A stretch of 64,000 bases of DNA. It comes from an uncultured Gemmata sp. (GTDB lineage: Bacteria; Planctomycetota; Planctomycetia; Gemmatales; Gemmataceae). Below are positions 1-9,000 of the stretch, in pieces. The notes under the pieces are model-generated. The model saw only the letters and a program-made list of their open reading frames with translations. It was not told the DNA's origin and did not search any database. The first letter of the stretch is position 1. Each line of letters starts with the position of its first letter. Both the position numbers and the translations under genes were made by a program. The stretch spans positions 62,001 to 126,000 of the forward strand of contig CALDUT010000010.1 of the NCBI GenBank assembly GCA_937924775.1. Reading direction: 5' to 3'.

Positions 1-1414
1 CGTTCACGGGTTCCACGGCGATCGGCACCCAAACGGCTTCTCCACCCAAGCCAGCGTCTGAATCCGCGCTTGCAGCTTGCACGCGGAAACCAAAGGAGGC
101 GATTCGATCGTTCCAATCGGAATGGGGGGTGAAGCGTAATCCGGCTTCCCCTTGGGCGACCGTGATAAACGCTCCCTCCTCAATGACCGTCACTCCGTCG
201 CTGAAGTACAGGGTTCCGTGGGTGATGTCCGTGATTTTGAAGTGTGTGGTCACCGCATCCCGGGGATCGCGGATAATGACCAGGCCGCTGGTGGTTTGTA
301 CATCTTCTTTCGTGCGGGCGTTAGTTGTATAGGGCGTTAACGGCTGCGGGTTTCGAGGCGTGAACGCGACGCCGCGGAAGGCGGTGTTGGCCGCCGCGCT
401 GGCCAATTCGATCACTTCGCCCTCGAGCGTGCCGTGATAACCGCTGGTATCCGTGAATGTTACCAGTTTGTTGCCGTTACTTATGAGATAGAGCGTCACC
501 CCTTGATCATGGACCAAACCCGTCAGGCCGCGGAAGATACTGCCTGCGCCACCGATCTGCCCGTTCAATGACCAGCTTTGGCCATCGAAGGTGTATTTGA
601 ACAATCCGCCCGCGTCGGAATTGGTTTCATCGACCAGATACAACGTATCCACACCAGGAATCGTGCTATTGAGATCGGCGAAGAAGAAGCCGGCGACATG
701 GCCCCGGGTGGGTAAACCGGTCAGGTTCGTGATGGTTTGATTAGCGGTGGTGGGCAAACCATTGCCGACCGTGCCAATTCGGAATGCGTTTCCACTGGCT
801 GTAGAAACATAAAGCTGGTTGTCGAAAATTCCGACAGCACGCAGACTGGTGACCGACGAACTCACGACGGTTCCACTTCCACTGCTGCCCCAAGTGGTAT
901 ACACTACACCAGTATTGGAACCAATCACCCACAAGTCGGTCCCGTCGGTACTGGCGACACCTCGGATATTGCCTTCACTGAAACTGGTGGTGCTAGTACT
1001 GGTATCGACTTGGCCCTTGGCATCGACACGCGCAATCACCCGTGGTACATCCGTACTCGTGAAGGCATGGACAGCGGCTGAACCGCCCAAACTCCGGGCG
1101 TAGCCGGTGAGGACCAGATATTCCCCGTTGGCCGATAGGGTCAGCATTCCCTCGGTGGTGGCGTTGCCGCTGGCCACAAGCGGCTTGTGCGTTCCGCTGG
1201 GCGTGGTGGGTAAGGCGATCGACTGCACCCACTCGCCATCGGGGGTGTATTCATCGAGAAAAACCGCCGTTGCCCGGCTTGTGAGCGCCGCCGATCCATC
1301 GCCCACGCGATAAATTATCAAATTCCCGCTGCCGAACGCCGCGGGAGTCCAGCGATCTTCCAAGGGTTCGACACGCAGAACCGTTCGCACCGTCGGGTGA
1401 GACTGCGACTGCAT
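1..1414 (-). CDS. Large planctomycete surface/secreted protein, N-terminal part (3' end outside window)
   Basis: The minus-strand frame is open from an ATG at 1414 to the left edge, giving 471 visible residues. A purine-rich GGGGGAG lies about 9 bases before the ATG, and an in-frame TGA lies just upstream. The N-terminus reads MQSQSHPTVRTVLRVEPLED followed by RWTPA. This matches the LEDR-type leader seen on many large planctomycete surface proteins (family knowledge), where it replaces a classical signal peptide. The rest is rich in Gly, Thr, Ser and Val, with repeated short strands such as GEYLVLTG and GVDTLYLVDE, which suggests a beta-rich extracellular domain. The last visible residues (FRVQAASADSDAGLGGE) resemble cadherin- or Calx-beta-like surface repeats, but no named domain is certain. 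Function unknown. A divergent DUF1080 gene starts 243 bp away. Confidence 0.75.
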   Translation of the reverse strand, partial: MQSQSHPTVRTVLRVEPLEDRWTPAAFGSGNLIIYRVGDGSAALTSRATAVFLDEYTPDGEWVQSIALPTTPSGTHKPLVASGNATTEGMLTLSANGEYLVLTGYARSLGGSAAVHAFTSTDVPRVIARVDAKGQVDTSTSTTSFSEGNIRGVASTDGTDLWVIGSNTGVVYTTWGSSGSGTVVSSSVTSLRAVGIFDNQLYVSTASGNAFRIGTVGNGLPTTANQTITNLTGLPTRGHVAGFFFADLNSTIPGVDTLYLVDETNSDAGGLFKYTFDGQSWSLNGQIGGAGSIFRGLTGLVHDQGVTLYLISNGNKLVTFTDTSGYHGTLEGEVIELASAAANTAFRGVAFTPRNPQPLTPYTTNARTKEDVQTTSGLVIIRDPRDAVTTHFKITDITHGTLYFSDGVTVIEEGAFITVAQGEAGLRFTPHSDWNDRIASFGFRVQAASADSDAGLGGEAVWVPIAVEPVN

Positions 1415-1657
1415 GGAGCCAGCTCCCCCAGATCACCGATTGAAAGCATTCCAGCATCGGGCGCGAATCCATTCGTTGCCACCCGATTATTACGATGCTA
1501 GCTGCGTTATGAAAGTCGAATTTTCACTAATGCGCAAAATCTTTTGTCTGAGTTCCAATCTTGCGGTCTCTTCTTCTCTTCTGGCCGCCTCGCCCTAATA
1601 CACTGATCTGGCGGATTGGTTTTCCTGTGATGAGGTACACCGGCCGAGGTACAACCC

Positions 1658-2479
1658 ATGCGAAACCCCACTTACTGGCCAAGTTTTCTTCAAGCCAGTC
1701 TATCGGCGTTGGCTGTGATGCTGACCAGCCTGCCGCCTGTGCCGGCGGATGAAACCAGCAGAGCTGAGGAGAAGTGGATTCCCCTCTTCAATGGCCAAAA
1801 TCTCGACGGTTGGACTCCTAAAATCACCGGGCACGATTTAGGGGAGAACTACGCCGATACCTTCCGCGTCGAAGAGGGGTTGTTGAAGGTACGTTACGAT
1901 AAGTACCAAAACGGCGAGTTCGCGGACCAATTCGGCCATCTTTTCTACAAAGACAAATTCTCACATTACCGACTGCGAGTTGAATACCGTTTTGTGGGCG
2001 ACCAGTGTCGCGGCGGGCCATCGTGGGCGATCCGCAACAGTGGCATCATGTTCCATGCTCAAGACCCCAAAACCATGACCAAAGACCAAAAATTCCCCGT
2101 TTCGATAGAAGCCCAACTGCTCGGCGGCCTCGGGAAGGGCCAGCGGCCAACCAACAACATGTGTTCGCCCGGTACCCATGTGGTTCTCGGTGGCAAACTC
2201 TTCACCCCCCACTGCACCAACTCCAAATCCAAAACCTATCACGGGGATCAGTGGGTGACCGTGGAAATCGAAGTCCGCGGCAGCGGGACGGTCAAACACT
2301 TCGTGGAAGACGAATTGGTGCTGGAATACGAAAAGCCCCAACTCGATCCGAACGATCCCGACGCTAAAAAACTCATCAAAAACGGGCAGTTACTCTTGGA
2401 AGAAGGCTATATCGCTCTTCAATCAGAGAGCCACCCCTGTGATTTTCGGAAAGTGGAGATCCTTCTGCTCAAAAAGTGA
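1658..2479 (+). CDS. Secreted DUF1080 (3-keto-disaccharide hydrolase family) protein
   Basis: A 273-residue protein whose first ~30 residues (MRNPTYWPSFLQASLSALAV..., cleavage near VPADE) form a signal peptide, so it is exported. The mature part begins with EEKWIPLFNGQNLDGW, the opening signature of DUF1080, a concanavalin-like beta-sandwich family very abundant in planctomycetes, some members of which act on 3-keto-glycosides. The core includes YRLRVEYRF, the GGPSWAIRNSGIMFHAQ segment and a C-terminal GYIALQSESHPCDFRKVEI strand, as in full-length members. Length is normal for a single-domain member. GAGG lies 8 bases before the ATG. It is probably monocistronic: the upstream gene is divergent and the next gene is on the opposite strand. 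The substrate cannot be read from sequence. Confidence 0.9.
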   Translation: MRNPTYWPSFLQASLSALAVMLTSLPPVPADETSRAEEKWIPLFNGQNLDGWTPKITGHDLGENYADTFRVEEGLLKVRYDKYQNGEFADQFGHLFYKDKFSHYRLRVEYRFVGDQCRGGPSWAIRNSGIMFHAQDPKTMTKDQKFPVSIEAQLLGGLGKGQRPTNNMCSPGTHVVLGGKLFTPHCTNSKSKTYHGDQWVTVEIEVRGSGTVKHFVEDELVLEYEKPQLDPNDPDAKKLIKNGQLLLEEGYIALQSESHPCDFRKVEILLLKK

Positions 2480-2753
2480 ACAGACGCATCAATATAGTAA
2501 TCATAAGTTCAAATTCTGTACTTGCGAGTCGATCAGGGAAAGGGGTGACTCGATCCTGAACAGATGGTCCAACTACAATTGACCGTAAAAATCGTCCGAC
2601 AACGGATCAGCAGGCTGGGATTCACGAAGCGTAGTATCCCCTCCTGAGAACGATCCGTCGGAGTGAACGCGGATCGCGGATCGGCGGCTGGGTGAACCTT
2701 CTAGTTTCTTGGTTGCCCAATGCCTGTCCGTGTCCGCGTTCATTTACGCCCGG

Positions 2754-2957
2754 TTACGCCACCAAGACTCCTTCCGCCCTGCGTTCAGCGGCTTGAGGAT
2801 GAACCGACCGATCCGCGAGCATCTCCGCCTTGATGCGTCGGGTCAGTCGGAGAACGTAGGCCACATCGCGAAGCATCTGCTCCGCCGCGGCGGTTTCGAG
2901 GGCTTCGACAACCGGGGCGCTTTCCGTAATGCGGGAAGTTCCGATGGTTGGGGTCAT
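2754..2957 (-). CDS. Small hypothetical protein (67 aa)
   Basis: The ATG at 2957 follows GGAGG at a good distance, which decides this start. The same frame stays open upstream for another 114 codons, but that extension has no ribosome binding site and odd composition. The product (MTPTIGTSRITESAPVVEAL..., ending AERRAEGVLVA) is acidic at the front and has an Ala/Arg/Leu-rich amphipathic helical segment in the middle (EQMLRDVAYVLRLTRRIKAE). No signal peptide, membrane segment or known motif is seen. It is soluble and probably helical. Function unknown. It is divergent from the metallo-hydrolase gene at 3355. Confidence 0.5.
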   Translation of the reverse strand: MTPTIGTSRITESAPVVEALETAAAEQMLRDVAYVLRLTRRIKAEMLADRSVHPQAAERRAEGVLVA

Positions 2958-3354
2958 GGCTGCCTCCGTGCGGGTGGCTGGTGATCGCTGACGGTTGTTA
3001 ATGCAGCATATCGTGTGCCAATCGTCGGGTGAGTGACTGAAATTTGTCGCGAAGTCCGGGATTTGTTGCGTTTTCGTCCCAAAACGGGATTTATTGCCTA
3101 GGCCGAGTTGTTGGAACCGTTGTAACCGCTTCAACTTGACAAAAACTCTACATTCGGCTGTTGGCAGAGTTACAACGCGATTGTCAAGCCAGAGAAACGG
3201 CCCTGACGAGAGGATTTTCCCGGTGCTGAACCGATTGACGCCTTTCCGCGCATCCTGCACAATGGTTCCATCTTGTCCGATTCGCCTGTTAACCGTCAAA
3301 ACCTCCGCTTCCTCCGTCCACCATACCTACGGCTATTGAGAACACACAGACACC
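2958..3354. other. Gene-free divergent intergenic region with nested inverted repeats
   Basis: This 397-base spacer between divergent starts holds no supported gene. At 3135-3188 there are nested inverted repeats: CTTGACA (3135-3141) with TGTCAAG (3182-3188), enclosing AACTCT (3144-3149) with AGAGTT (3166-3171). TTGACA occurs in both orientations at the outer arms, but I see no convincing -10 partner. It could be an operator region for either flanking gene. Confidence 0.4.
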
Positions 3355-3996
3355 ATGCAAGTTCACATTCATACGATTGTCTCGGAGCCGTTTGAGGAAA
3401 ATTCCTACCTCGTCTGGCGGGATGGCAGCTTGGCAGCATTCGTCGTTGATCCCGGGTTTCAGCCGGAGTTGATTCTCGACGCGGTGAAGGAGAACAATTT
3501 GGCGGTGGTGGCCATTATTTGTACACATGGTCACTGTGATCACATCGCGGGCAATGCGGCTGTGAAACAAGCCTACCCGGAAGCGTCCATCATCATCGGT
3601 CGTGACGATGCAGCGAGTCTCACCGATCCGCTGCGGAATATGAGCGCGGTTTTTGGGTTCGATGTGGCCAGCCCCCCGGCGGATCGCGTTGTTCAGGAGG
3701 GGGAGACGGTCACAGTGGCAGGCATTCCGATGGAGGTTTTCGCCATCCCAGGGCATTCGCCAGGGCATGTCGTGTATATTGTCAGAGACACGCAACCGCC
3801 GCTGGTGTTTGGGGGCGATGTGCTGTTTCGCGGCAGTATCGGGCGGACCGACTTTCCCGGCGGCAGTTTTGCGGAGCTGCAGGCGAACATTGAGCGGGTG
3901 CTGTGGCCGCTGCCGGAGAACACGGTAGTTTATCCCGGACATGGCCCAGTCACCACGGTGGGCCACGAAAAACGCCACAACCCATTTCTTGTTTGA
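3355..3996 (+). CDS. Metallo-beta-lactamase-fold hydrolase (glyoxalase II-like)
   Basis: A 213-residue cytosolic protein with the binuclear zinc signature HGHCDH at residues 58-63 (HxHxDH) and later metal ligands in the segments IPGHSPGHV and YPGHGP. The GGDVLFRGSIGRTDFPGG stretch is typical of the YcbL / glyoxalase II-like subgroup of hydroxyacylglutathione hydrolase-related proteins. The protein lacks the long C-terminal substrate domain of classical glyoxalase II. A role in thioester hydrolysis (for example S-D-lactoylglutathione-type substrates) is inferred from the family, but the physiological thiol is unknown. There is no strong Shine-Dalgarno before the ATG. Its 3' end faces that of gluQ, 72 bp away. 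Confidence 0.88.
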   Translation: MQVHIHTIVSEPFEENSYLVWRDGSLAAFVVDPGFQPELILDAVKENNLAVVAIICTHGHCDHIAGNAAVKQAYPEASIIIGRDDAASLTDPLRNMSAVFGFDVASPPADRVVQEGETVTVAGIPMEVFAIPGHSPGHVVYIVRDTQPPLVFGGDVLFRGSIGRTDFPGGSFAELQANIERVLWPLPENTVVYPGHGPVTTVGHEKRHNPFLV

Positions 3997-4068
3997 CCCA
4001 CAGTCCTGCCCCCCTGGTTTGTTGAAAAACCGACCCGGTGAGGTGAAGTTCCGTCGCCAACATCAGAT

Positions 4069-5058
4069 TCAGATGCAGTAACCGATCGTGCGGAGCAGCT
4101 CCGGGGTGAGAACAAACGGTCGACGGGGGATACTTTCGAGCCGAAAGAGCGGGAGAAGCTCGCGGGCACAGATCGGCTCGGGTTGGTCTAACCACCCGCA
4201 CGACCAGGCGAGAAGGCCCAGCAGCGCTTCTGGTTTCACCCCGGCGGCCCGAAGAGCTGCTAGCCGGGTGTCACCATGGCGTTTGGCCAAGCGGCGCCCA
4301 TCTGGGCCGACAACGAGCGGAACGTGCGCAAACTCTGGTGGCGCAAGATTTAACGCTCGGTACAACAACAACTGCCGCGGGGTAGAAGGGAGGAGATCAT
4401 CGCCGCGCACCACTTCAGTGACGCCCATCTCTGCATCATCGACGACCACGGCCAGTTGATAAGCCGGCGTTCCGAGTTCTGCGGCCGCATCGGGCTGTGC
4501 ATGAGCGGGGGCGGTGAATTTCTTCCACACCACGAAATCGCCGCCGATTTGTTTCAAGTCGATGTGTTGTTCGCCGGCGAAGCGATCGACAAAGGTAGGG
4601 CTTTCGTGAACGCGGAATCGCCACGCCCACGGTCTTCCTTCCGCCTGTAGTGTTTGGACATCGGCAACCCTCCGGGAGGCACAGGTGCCGGGGTAGGGGA
4701 TTTCTTCGCCCGCGTGCGGGGCGCTGGCGGCGGTGGCGATGTCGGAGCGCGTGCAGGTGCAAGGATAGACGAGTTCGCGGCGTTTCAATTCTTCCAACGC
4801 GGCTTGATAATGGGAAAGACGCGTCGTTTGGACGATCGGTTCGCCGTCCCAATCGAGTCCTAACCACTGCAGGTCCTCGCGTGCGGCCACCGCGGCTCCG
4901 GGCTTGACCCGCGGGGAATCGATATCCTCGATACGGAGCTTCAGCATACCGCCGGACGAGCGGGCCGACAGCCACGCGATCAAGTAGGTTCGCGCGTTGC
5001 CGACGTGCTGCGCACCGGTCGGTGAAGGAGCCAGCCGTCCAATCACGGGGAAGACCAT
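4069..5058 (-). CDS. gluQ: Glutamyl-Q tRNA(Asp) synthetase
   Basis: A 329-residue truncated class I aminoacyl-tRNA synthetase that attaches glutamate to the queuosine of tRNA(Asp). The front contains GRLAPSPTGAQHVGNARTYL, a HIGH-like motif, and LRIEDIDSPRVKPG typical of GluRS-like enzymes. A zinc site is formed by CTCTRSDI and the later YPGTC. The KRHGDTRL segment replaces the KMSKS loop. The anticodon-binding domain of GluRS is absent, which separates GluQ from GltX. Length is slightly above the usual ~300. The ATG at 5058 is chosen because the catalytic core starts six residues later; its ribosome binding site is weak. It is divergent from the secreted-protein gene at 5186. Confidence 0.92.
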   Translation of the reverse strand: MVFPVIGRLAPSPTGAQHVGNARTYLIAWLSARSSGGMLKLRIEDIDSPRVKPGAAVAAREDLQWLGLDWDGEPIVQTTRLSHYQAALEELKRRELVYPCTCTRSDIATAASAPHAGEEIPYPGTCASRRVADVQTLQAEGRPWAWRFRVHESPTFVDRFAGEQHIDLKQIGGDFVVWKKFTAPAHAQPDAAAELGTPAYQLAVVVDDAEMGVTEVVRGDDLLPSTPRQLLLYRALNLAPPEFAHVPLVVGPDGRRLAKRHGDTRLAALRAAGVKPEALLGLLAWSCGWLDQPEPICARELLPLFRLESIPRRPFVLTPELLRTIGYCI

Positions 5059-5185
5059 AGCATCATGCTACCGCGCTGTTGGGGTTGTGGCCGTTGGGGT
5101 TGTGTGGGGGCGCTGTTTGCGGCATGATAGCGACCGCAGGGGCACATTCTCCGCGTCGTTTTCGTTACAGGCAAGGAGGTGAACG

Positions 5186-6934
5186 ATGGCTCGTCGCGTC
5201 TTCTGCAACAGTATGCTGTCGGCTTTTCTGACACTGGCTGTGGTCGTTCCCACACGGGCGGATGATCCGTCGGAGTGCCCGCGACCGTTGACCATTACCG
5301 ACAATCCCAAGGAGATTGTCTTTAAGTTTCCATTCGACAACGGTTTACGTGTGGAGTGGAAGCATCACGCGCCGCCCGAAGCCGAGGCTTCAGAACCGAC
5401 TCCCCACAGAATTCGGTTTCTAGACCAGCCGCATTCTCCCGCCGGGCTGAGCGGCGGTTTCGGCTTGGCACGCCTCAGCCCGCGACTGACCATCCCGCTA
5501 TCATCGTGTTGGGCGGGCGATTCCAACTCCAGTGTGAAACCGGTAGAGTTTGCCGCTGATAGCCGCCCGCTGTGCCCGCCGTGCCCCTTGCCCCCGGTCA
5601 CGCCCAACCCACTTCTCGGAACGTGGCACCGCGACTCCGGGATGGGTGTTGTGACAGCCCATTTTACCCATGATGAACTGAAAATCACCTTCAACCCCGC
5701 TGAAGCCAAAGACCTCACATTGACCATGACCGCACACTATACGCTCATGAAAGATGGGTTGGTGTACGGGGCCATCACCGGAGCGGATGTAGAGTGGGGT
5801 GAAGGCTTGCCGCGCGGTGGCGAAATGCTGCAAAATATCACCCGCTTGCGTGCGCAACTGCAGTCGTGCAGCGATCTGCCGTTTTCTTTCCGGACGAAAT
5901 CGACTTCGCTAGGGGTCATGGTCAGCGGAGTGAAATTTCCATTGATGGAAGGCTGCAACGAAGAGGTCGTTCAACTGTTGGGTGGGTTGTACAAATCCTC
6001 GAAAAAGCCCCTCGCCGACGCATCGCCGACTGTGGCCCCGCCCTGGGCCCTGAGGTGCGATACGGCAGCCGCGACCCCCTCCCAGCGGATATCATCCTCG
6101 CCTCCCATGGCAATGCCCCAAGCTCCGGCCACGCTCACCCCCCGGATGATCCCTCCCGCCCAGCCCCTGGATACCACATTCGCCGCACCGATGATGCCGC
6201 CGATGTCCACGGCTCCCGCACCCAGGATGCCACCCGCTCAGCCCTTAGGGATGGGAGGCTATGACCCGATGAAGCAGATGGCGTCTGACGCGTTCAACGA
6301 ACTTCTGAAGCAAAGTGGTGTGAAACCGGTGGTCGGCATGATGCTTCCTCCTGATCACAATCCGTGCCCAGGGGCTGTTGCCGTCGAGCCTGCCGCTGGC
6401 TGTGTGGTCCCGAAATCTGCGGTGGCTATGGACAGCACACCCCGTTCGGCTCTTCATGGGACGTGGTACCGGCAGCTGAGCGGTTGTCAATGCGTTATCA
6501 CGTTGGCTGATGGGCAAATGACCATCACACAATCGTTTCCCGAAACGAGTGTGGATGGAGAATGCGTCCTGACGCAACTGATCATCACCGCGGATTATCA
6601 CCTCACCCGCGACGGAACAACCATCGTGGGCCTTATCAGTGGAGTGGACCTGACCTTTGACGGCCCGCTTTCCTCCGCCGCCATCCGCGAGCTTCAGGAT
6701 ACGTTTCAGAAATTGGCCGAAATCAAGGCTCAGATTGAAGAGAAACCCTTCGCGATGGCGTGCCGCACCAGCGACAACACGCTGATGATCGGCAATATCC
6801 GCTTGCCGTCGTCCAGTTTTTGGCATGAAGTGGCTCCGGCCAGCTTCATCGGAGGCCGCTACACGAACGCCGGGGGGCAACCAGTACCGAACCTGAAACC
6901 GACACCTGCTAGCAAACTCCAAAAGTTGAAATAG
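5186..6934 (+). CDS. Secreted protein with an internal domain duplication, function unknown
   Basis: A 582-residue protein starting at an ATG 7 bases after AAGGAGG. The N-terminus is a signal peptide (hydrophobic SAFLTLAVVV, cleavage near TRADD). Two related domains can be aligned by eye. The first starts near residue 145 (LLGTWHRDSGMGVVTAHFTH), the second near residue 422 (LHGTWYRQLSGCQCVITLAD). Each continues with a Thr-rich strand, a DG-turn (MKDGLVYGAITG / TRDGTTIVGLISG) and a late Cys-containing strand. They are joined by a Pro/Met/Ala-rich linker (about residues 300-400) that is probably disordered. No enzyme motif is recognised. Paired Cys residues suggest disulfides in the periplasm or outside the cell. 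A lipocalin-like or binding role is possible but unproven. Confidence 0.8.
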   Translation: MARRVFCNSMLSAFLTLAVVVPTRADDPSECPRPLTITDNPKEIVFKFPFDNGLRVEWKHHAPPEAEASEPTPHRIRFLDQPHSPAGLSGGFGLARLSPRLTIPLSSCWAGDSNSSVKPVEFAADSRPLCPPCPLPPVTPNPLLGTWHRDSGMGVVTAHFTHDELKITFNPAEAKDLTLTMTAHYTLMKDGLVYGAITGADVEWGEGLPRGGEMLQNITRLRAQLQSCSDLPFSFRTKSTSLGVMVSGVKFPLMEGCNEEVVQLLGGLYKSSKKPLADASPTVAPPWALRCDTAAATPSQRISSSPPMAMPQAPATLTPRMIPPAQPLDTTFAAPMMPPMSTAPAPRMPPAQPLGMGGYDPMKQMASDAFNELLKQSGVKPVVGMMLPPDHNPCPGAVAVEPAAGCVVPKSAVAMDSTPRSALHGTWYRQLSGCQCVITLADGQMTITQSFPETSVDGECVLTQLIITADYHLTRDGTTIVGLISGVDLTFDGPLSSAAIRELQDTFQKLAEIKAQIEEKPFAMACRTSDNTLMIGNIRLPSSSFWHEVAPASFIGGRYTNAGGQPVPNLKPTPASKLQKLK

Positions 6935-7099
6935 TCCGCTGGTTTTGAAGCATCTGTTGTGGGAGTTCTGCTTGTGGTCGGTTGATCGGGGGACTTTCTC
7001 GTCAATCGGCGATTGGTCGCAAGTCTAATAACCGCAGGGTGTTACATGATACCTTGCGGTTTATCGAGGTGAGCTGACATCAAACGGAAGTCGTTTCAG

Positions 7100-7183
7100 T
7101 GGCTCGGGCGGGACTTGAACCCGCACGCCCTTGCGGGCACAGGCTTCTAAGACCTGCATGTCTGCCAATTCCATCACCGAGCC
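7100..7183 (-). tRNA. tRNA-Leu (anticodon UAG)
   Basis: Read on the minus strand, a full class II tRNA folds. The acceptor is GGCTCGG paired with CCGAGCC, with A as discriminator. The D-arm contains GGAATTGGCAGACA. The anticodon stem is CAGGT/GCCTG with loop CTTAGAA, giving anticodon UAG. A long variable arm (CCCGCAAGGG) marks Leu, and the T-arm is GCGGG-TTCAAGT-CCCGC. CCA is not encoded. Placing the 5' end two bases further out would give a U discriminator and is less good. Confidence 0.93.
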
Positions 7184-7422
7184 ACAATGGCCTCAAGTCA
7201 GGCCCCAACTCAGTTCAGAAATCCCTTCCGGTCAAATACATTCTAGCAAAAAACGGTTCTCTGTCGCGAGGTGGTCAGCCATCGCACCAGGGAGAAAAAT
7301 TTTGAAAAAAATCAATTATGAGAAAAAAAGGAGTTGTTAAAAGTCGATGAGTAGGCTACCATTCGAATATCGAAGCATTTCGGTATTGAACCGCGTTCGC
7401 GGTGCAGCCTAGGAATCGACGC

Positions 7423-7695
7423 ATGAAACGGGTTCTCTCCAGCGTTCGGGAAGAATCGCCCTTCGCCACCCCGCCCCGCGTCTTGATCGTCGCGGATGAC
7501 GATAGCGCTCACGAAGCCGTGGCCTTGGTCGAAGCTCTGGATGAAATCGGGGCTGAGGCGGAGGTCCGTTTCGGGTTGGAGGCCGTTCACGTTCGGTCTC
7601 GGCATCCGGATGCTGTGATTGTTGCCGAACCCTGTGGTTACCGGATTGCTCGGCATCACCCGGTCTTGGAACAGTTGCACGCTATGGTGAGCTAA
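7423..7695 (+). CDS. Small receiver-like hypothetical protein (90 aa)
   Basis: I use the ATG at 7423, preceded by AGGA at about 8 bases; a GTG at 7402 is also possible and would add seven residues. After a basic start (MKRVLSSVREE) the sequence PPRVLIVADDDSAHEAVALV and later PDAVIVAEPCG looks like the first half of a Rossmann/receiver fold, with an acidic DDD after the first strand. It stops at 90 residues, short of the ~120 needed for a complete receiver. No phospho-acceptor context is clear. It may be a truncated or degenerate receiver. Its stop overlaps the larC stop region by 4 bases, tail to tail. Confidence 0.55.
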   Translation: MKRVLSSVREESPFATPPRVLIVADDDSAHEAVALVEALDEIGAEAEVRFGLEAVHVRSRHPDAVIVAEPCGYRIARHHPVLEQLHAMVS

Positions 7696-8864
7696 CCCTG
7701 GCGTTCTACCGCGGCGTAGACCTCACGCAGAGGTACGCCACAATTGCGGGCGATGCGAGCACAGTCCTCATATTCAGGTGCGAGAATCGCAAAGCCGTCC
7801 TCGCGCCAGCCCCGTTTAGCTTTCACTGGGCCCCACGGGGTCTGCACCGTTATTACTTCCCGCTGTAGCTTGGAACGCACAGCGGAGGTGCGACGTATTC
7901 CAAACGTTCCCGTTTCGCGGAAAATGATCGCTTCTAAATCATTGACTCGATTTTCATCACACAACACACTCAGCAACACCCCGGGCCGGTTCTTTTTCAT
8001 GTGAATCGGAAGCGTGAAGACATCCCAGGCCCCCGCGGCCAGCAGTCGTTCGGTGGTGAAACCGACCACTTCGGGAGAAACATCGTCGAGATTCGTTTCG
8101 AGAACGATGACGCTATCGCGTTCGCGGTCGGGGGGGGAGGGGGCAATGTCAGGGGTGGTGCCGAGGAAAAGCCGCAGCAGGTTCGGTTGTTCGAGGAAGT
8201 CTTTGGTGCCCGCACCATGGGCGATCCGTTCGATCGTCAGCGGCGGGCAGGGGAGGAATTCGCGAACTACCGTGGTGAGGATGGCGGCTCCCGTGGGGGT
8301 GGTGAGCTCACCTTTCATCACCGTCGGTGCCAGCGGCACGCCTTTGAGCAACTCCGCGGTTCCGGGCGTGGGCACGGGCATAATGCCATGGGCACACTTC
8401 ACTGTGCCGCTGCCAACGGCCACAGGAGAACTCGTGAATTTCTCCACACCCAATAAATCCAGCCCCACGGCCGCTCCGACAATATCGGCGATGCTATCCA
8501 ACGCCCCCACCTCATGAAAATGAACCCGTTCTAACGGCAGACCGTGTGCGGTTGATTCTGCGACCGCGATTTTGCGAAAAATCGTTCGGGCGAGGTCCTG
8601 CTGCCGTTCGCTGAGGGCCCCACGGGCGAGAATCGCTTCCACATCGGGCAGAAACCGGTAATCGTCTTGATCAGAGGCAATAATGGTGGCTTTCGTCGCC
8701 GGGAAACCGCAGCGCTTGACCTTCTCCACTTCCAACTGAATGGGCAGATCCAGGGAACCGATCGCGTTGCGTATGGCGTCGATGGGAACTCCGGCATCGA
8801 TGAGTGCCCCCAAAACCATATCCCCACTGATTCCACTGAAACAATCGAAGTGTGCAACTCGCAT
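7692..8864 (-). CDS. larC: Nickel-pincer cofactor biosynthesis protein LarC
   Basis: A 390-residue protein of the former DUF111 family. LarC is the CTP-dependent nickel insertase that completes the nickel-pincer nucleotide used by lactate racemase and related enzymes. The start MRVAHFDCFSGISGDMVLGA is the family signature, and I choose the ATG at 8864 because it begins that signature exactly. Further recognisable segments are HFHEVGALDSIADIVGA and ETNLDDVSPE, and a C-terminal region that includes KKNRPGVLLSVLC. Length fits full-length, unsplit LarC, without the programmed frameshift seen in lactobacilli. larA, larB and larE are not in the window, so the client enzyme is unknown. It is divergent from the DUF362 fusion gene. 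Confidence 0.9.
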   Translation of the reverse strand: MRVAHFDCFSGISGDMVLGALIDAGVPIDAIRNAIGSLDLPIQLEVEKVKRCGFPATKATIIASDQDDYRFLPDVEAILARGALSERQQDLARTIFRKIAVAESTAHGLPLERVHFHEVGALDSIADIVGAAVGLDLLGVEKFTSSPVAVGSGTVKCAHGIMPVPTPGTAELLKGVPLAPTVMKGELTTPTGAAILTTVVREFLPCPPLTIERIAHGAGTKDFLEQPNLLRLFLGTTPDIAPSPPDRERDSVIVLETNLDDVSPEVVGFTTERLLAAGAWDVFTLPIHMKKNRPGVLLSVLCDENRVNDLEAIIFRETGTFGIRRTSAVRSKLQREVITVQTPWGPVKAKRGWREDGFAILAPEYEDCARIARNCGVPLREVYAAVERQG

Positions 8865-9000
8865 AACTGTTCCCACCCACTCGATTCGGCCCGGCCATGA
8901 ATTTCGTGTTCACGCCCGAACCGAACATGGAACTGTTCTATTGGCTTTGGCTCGTCTTGCGTGGCATAAACAAGTATCGCCCCGGTTCGGGAGACACACT

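Noticed and set aside
2754-3299. Long 181-codon version of the small minus-strand gene
   Set aside because: The first 114 codons have no RBS and odd composition; the internal ATG at 2957 has GGAGG at the right distance.
7098-7185. Alternative tRNA-Leu boundaries with acceptor GTGGCTC
   Set aside because: This gives a U discriminator and misaligns T8/G9; shifting two bases in restores A73 and a standard D-arm.
8740-9000. Upstream extension of the DUF362 fusion gene
   Set aside because: It lies antisense over the larC N-terminus, and the first well-placed RBS belongs to the GTG at 9001.
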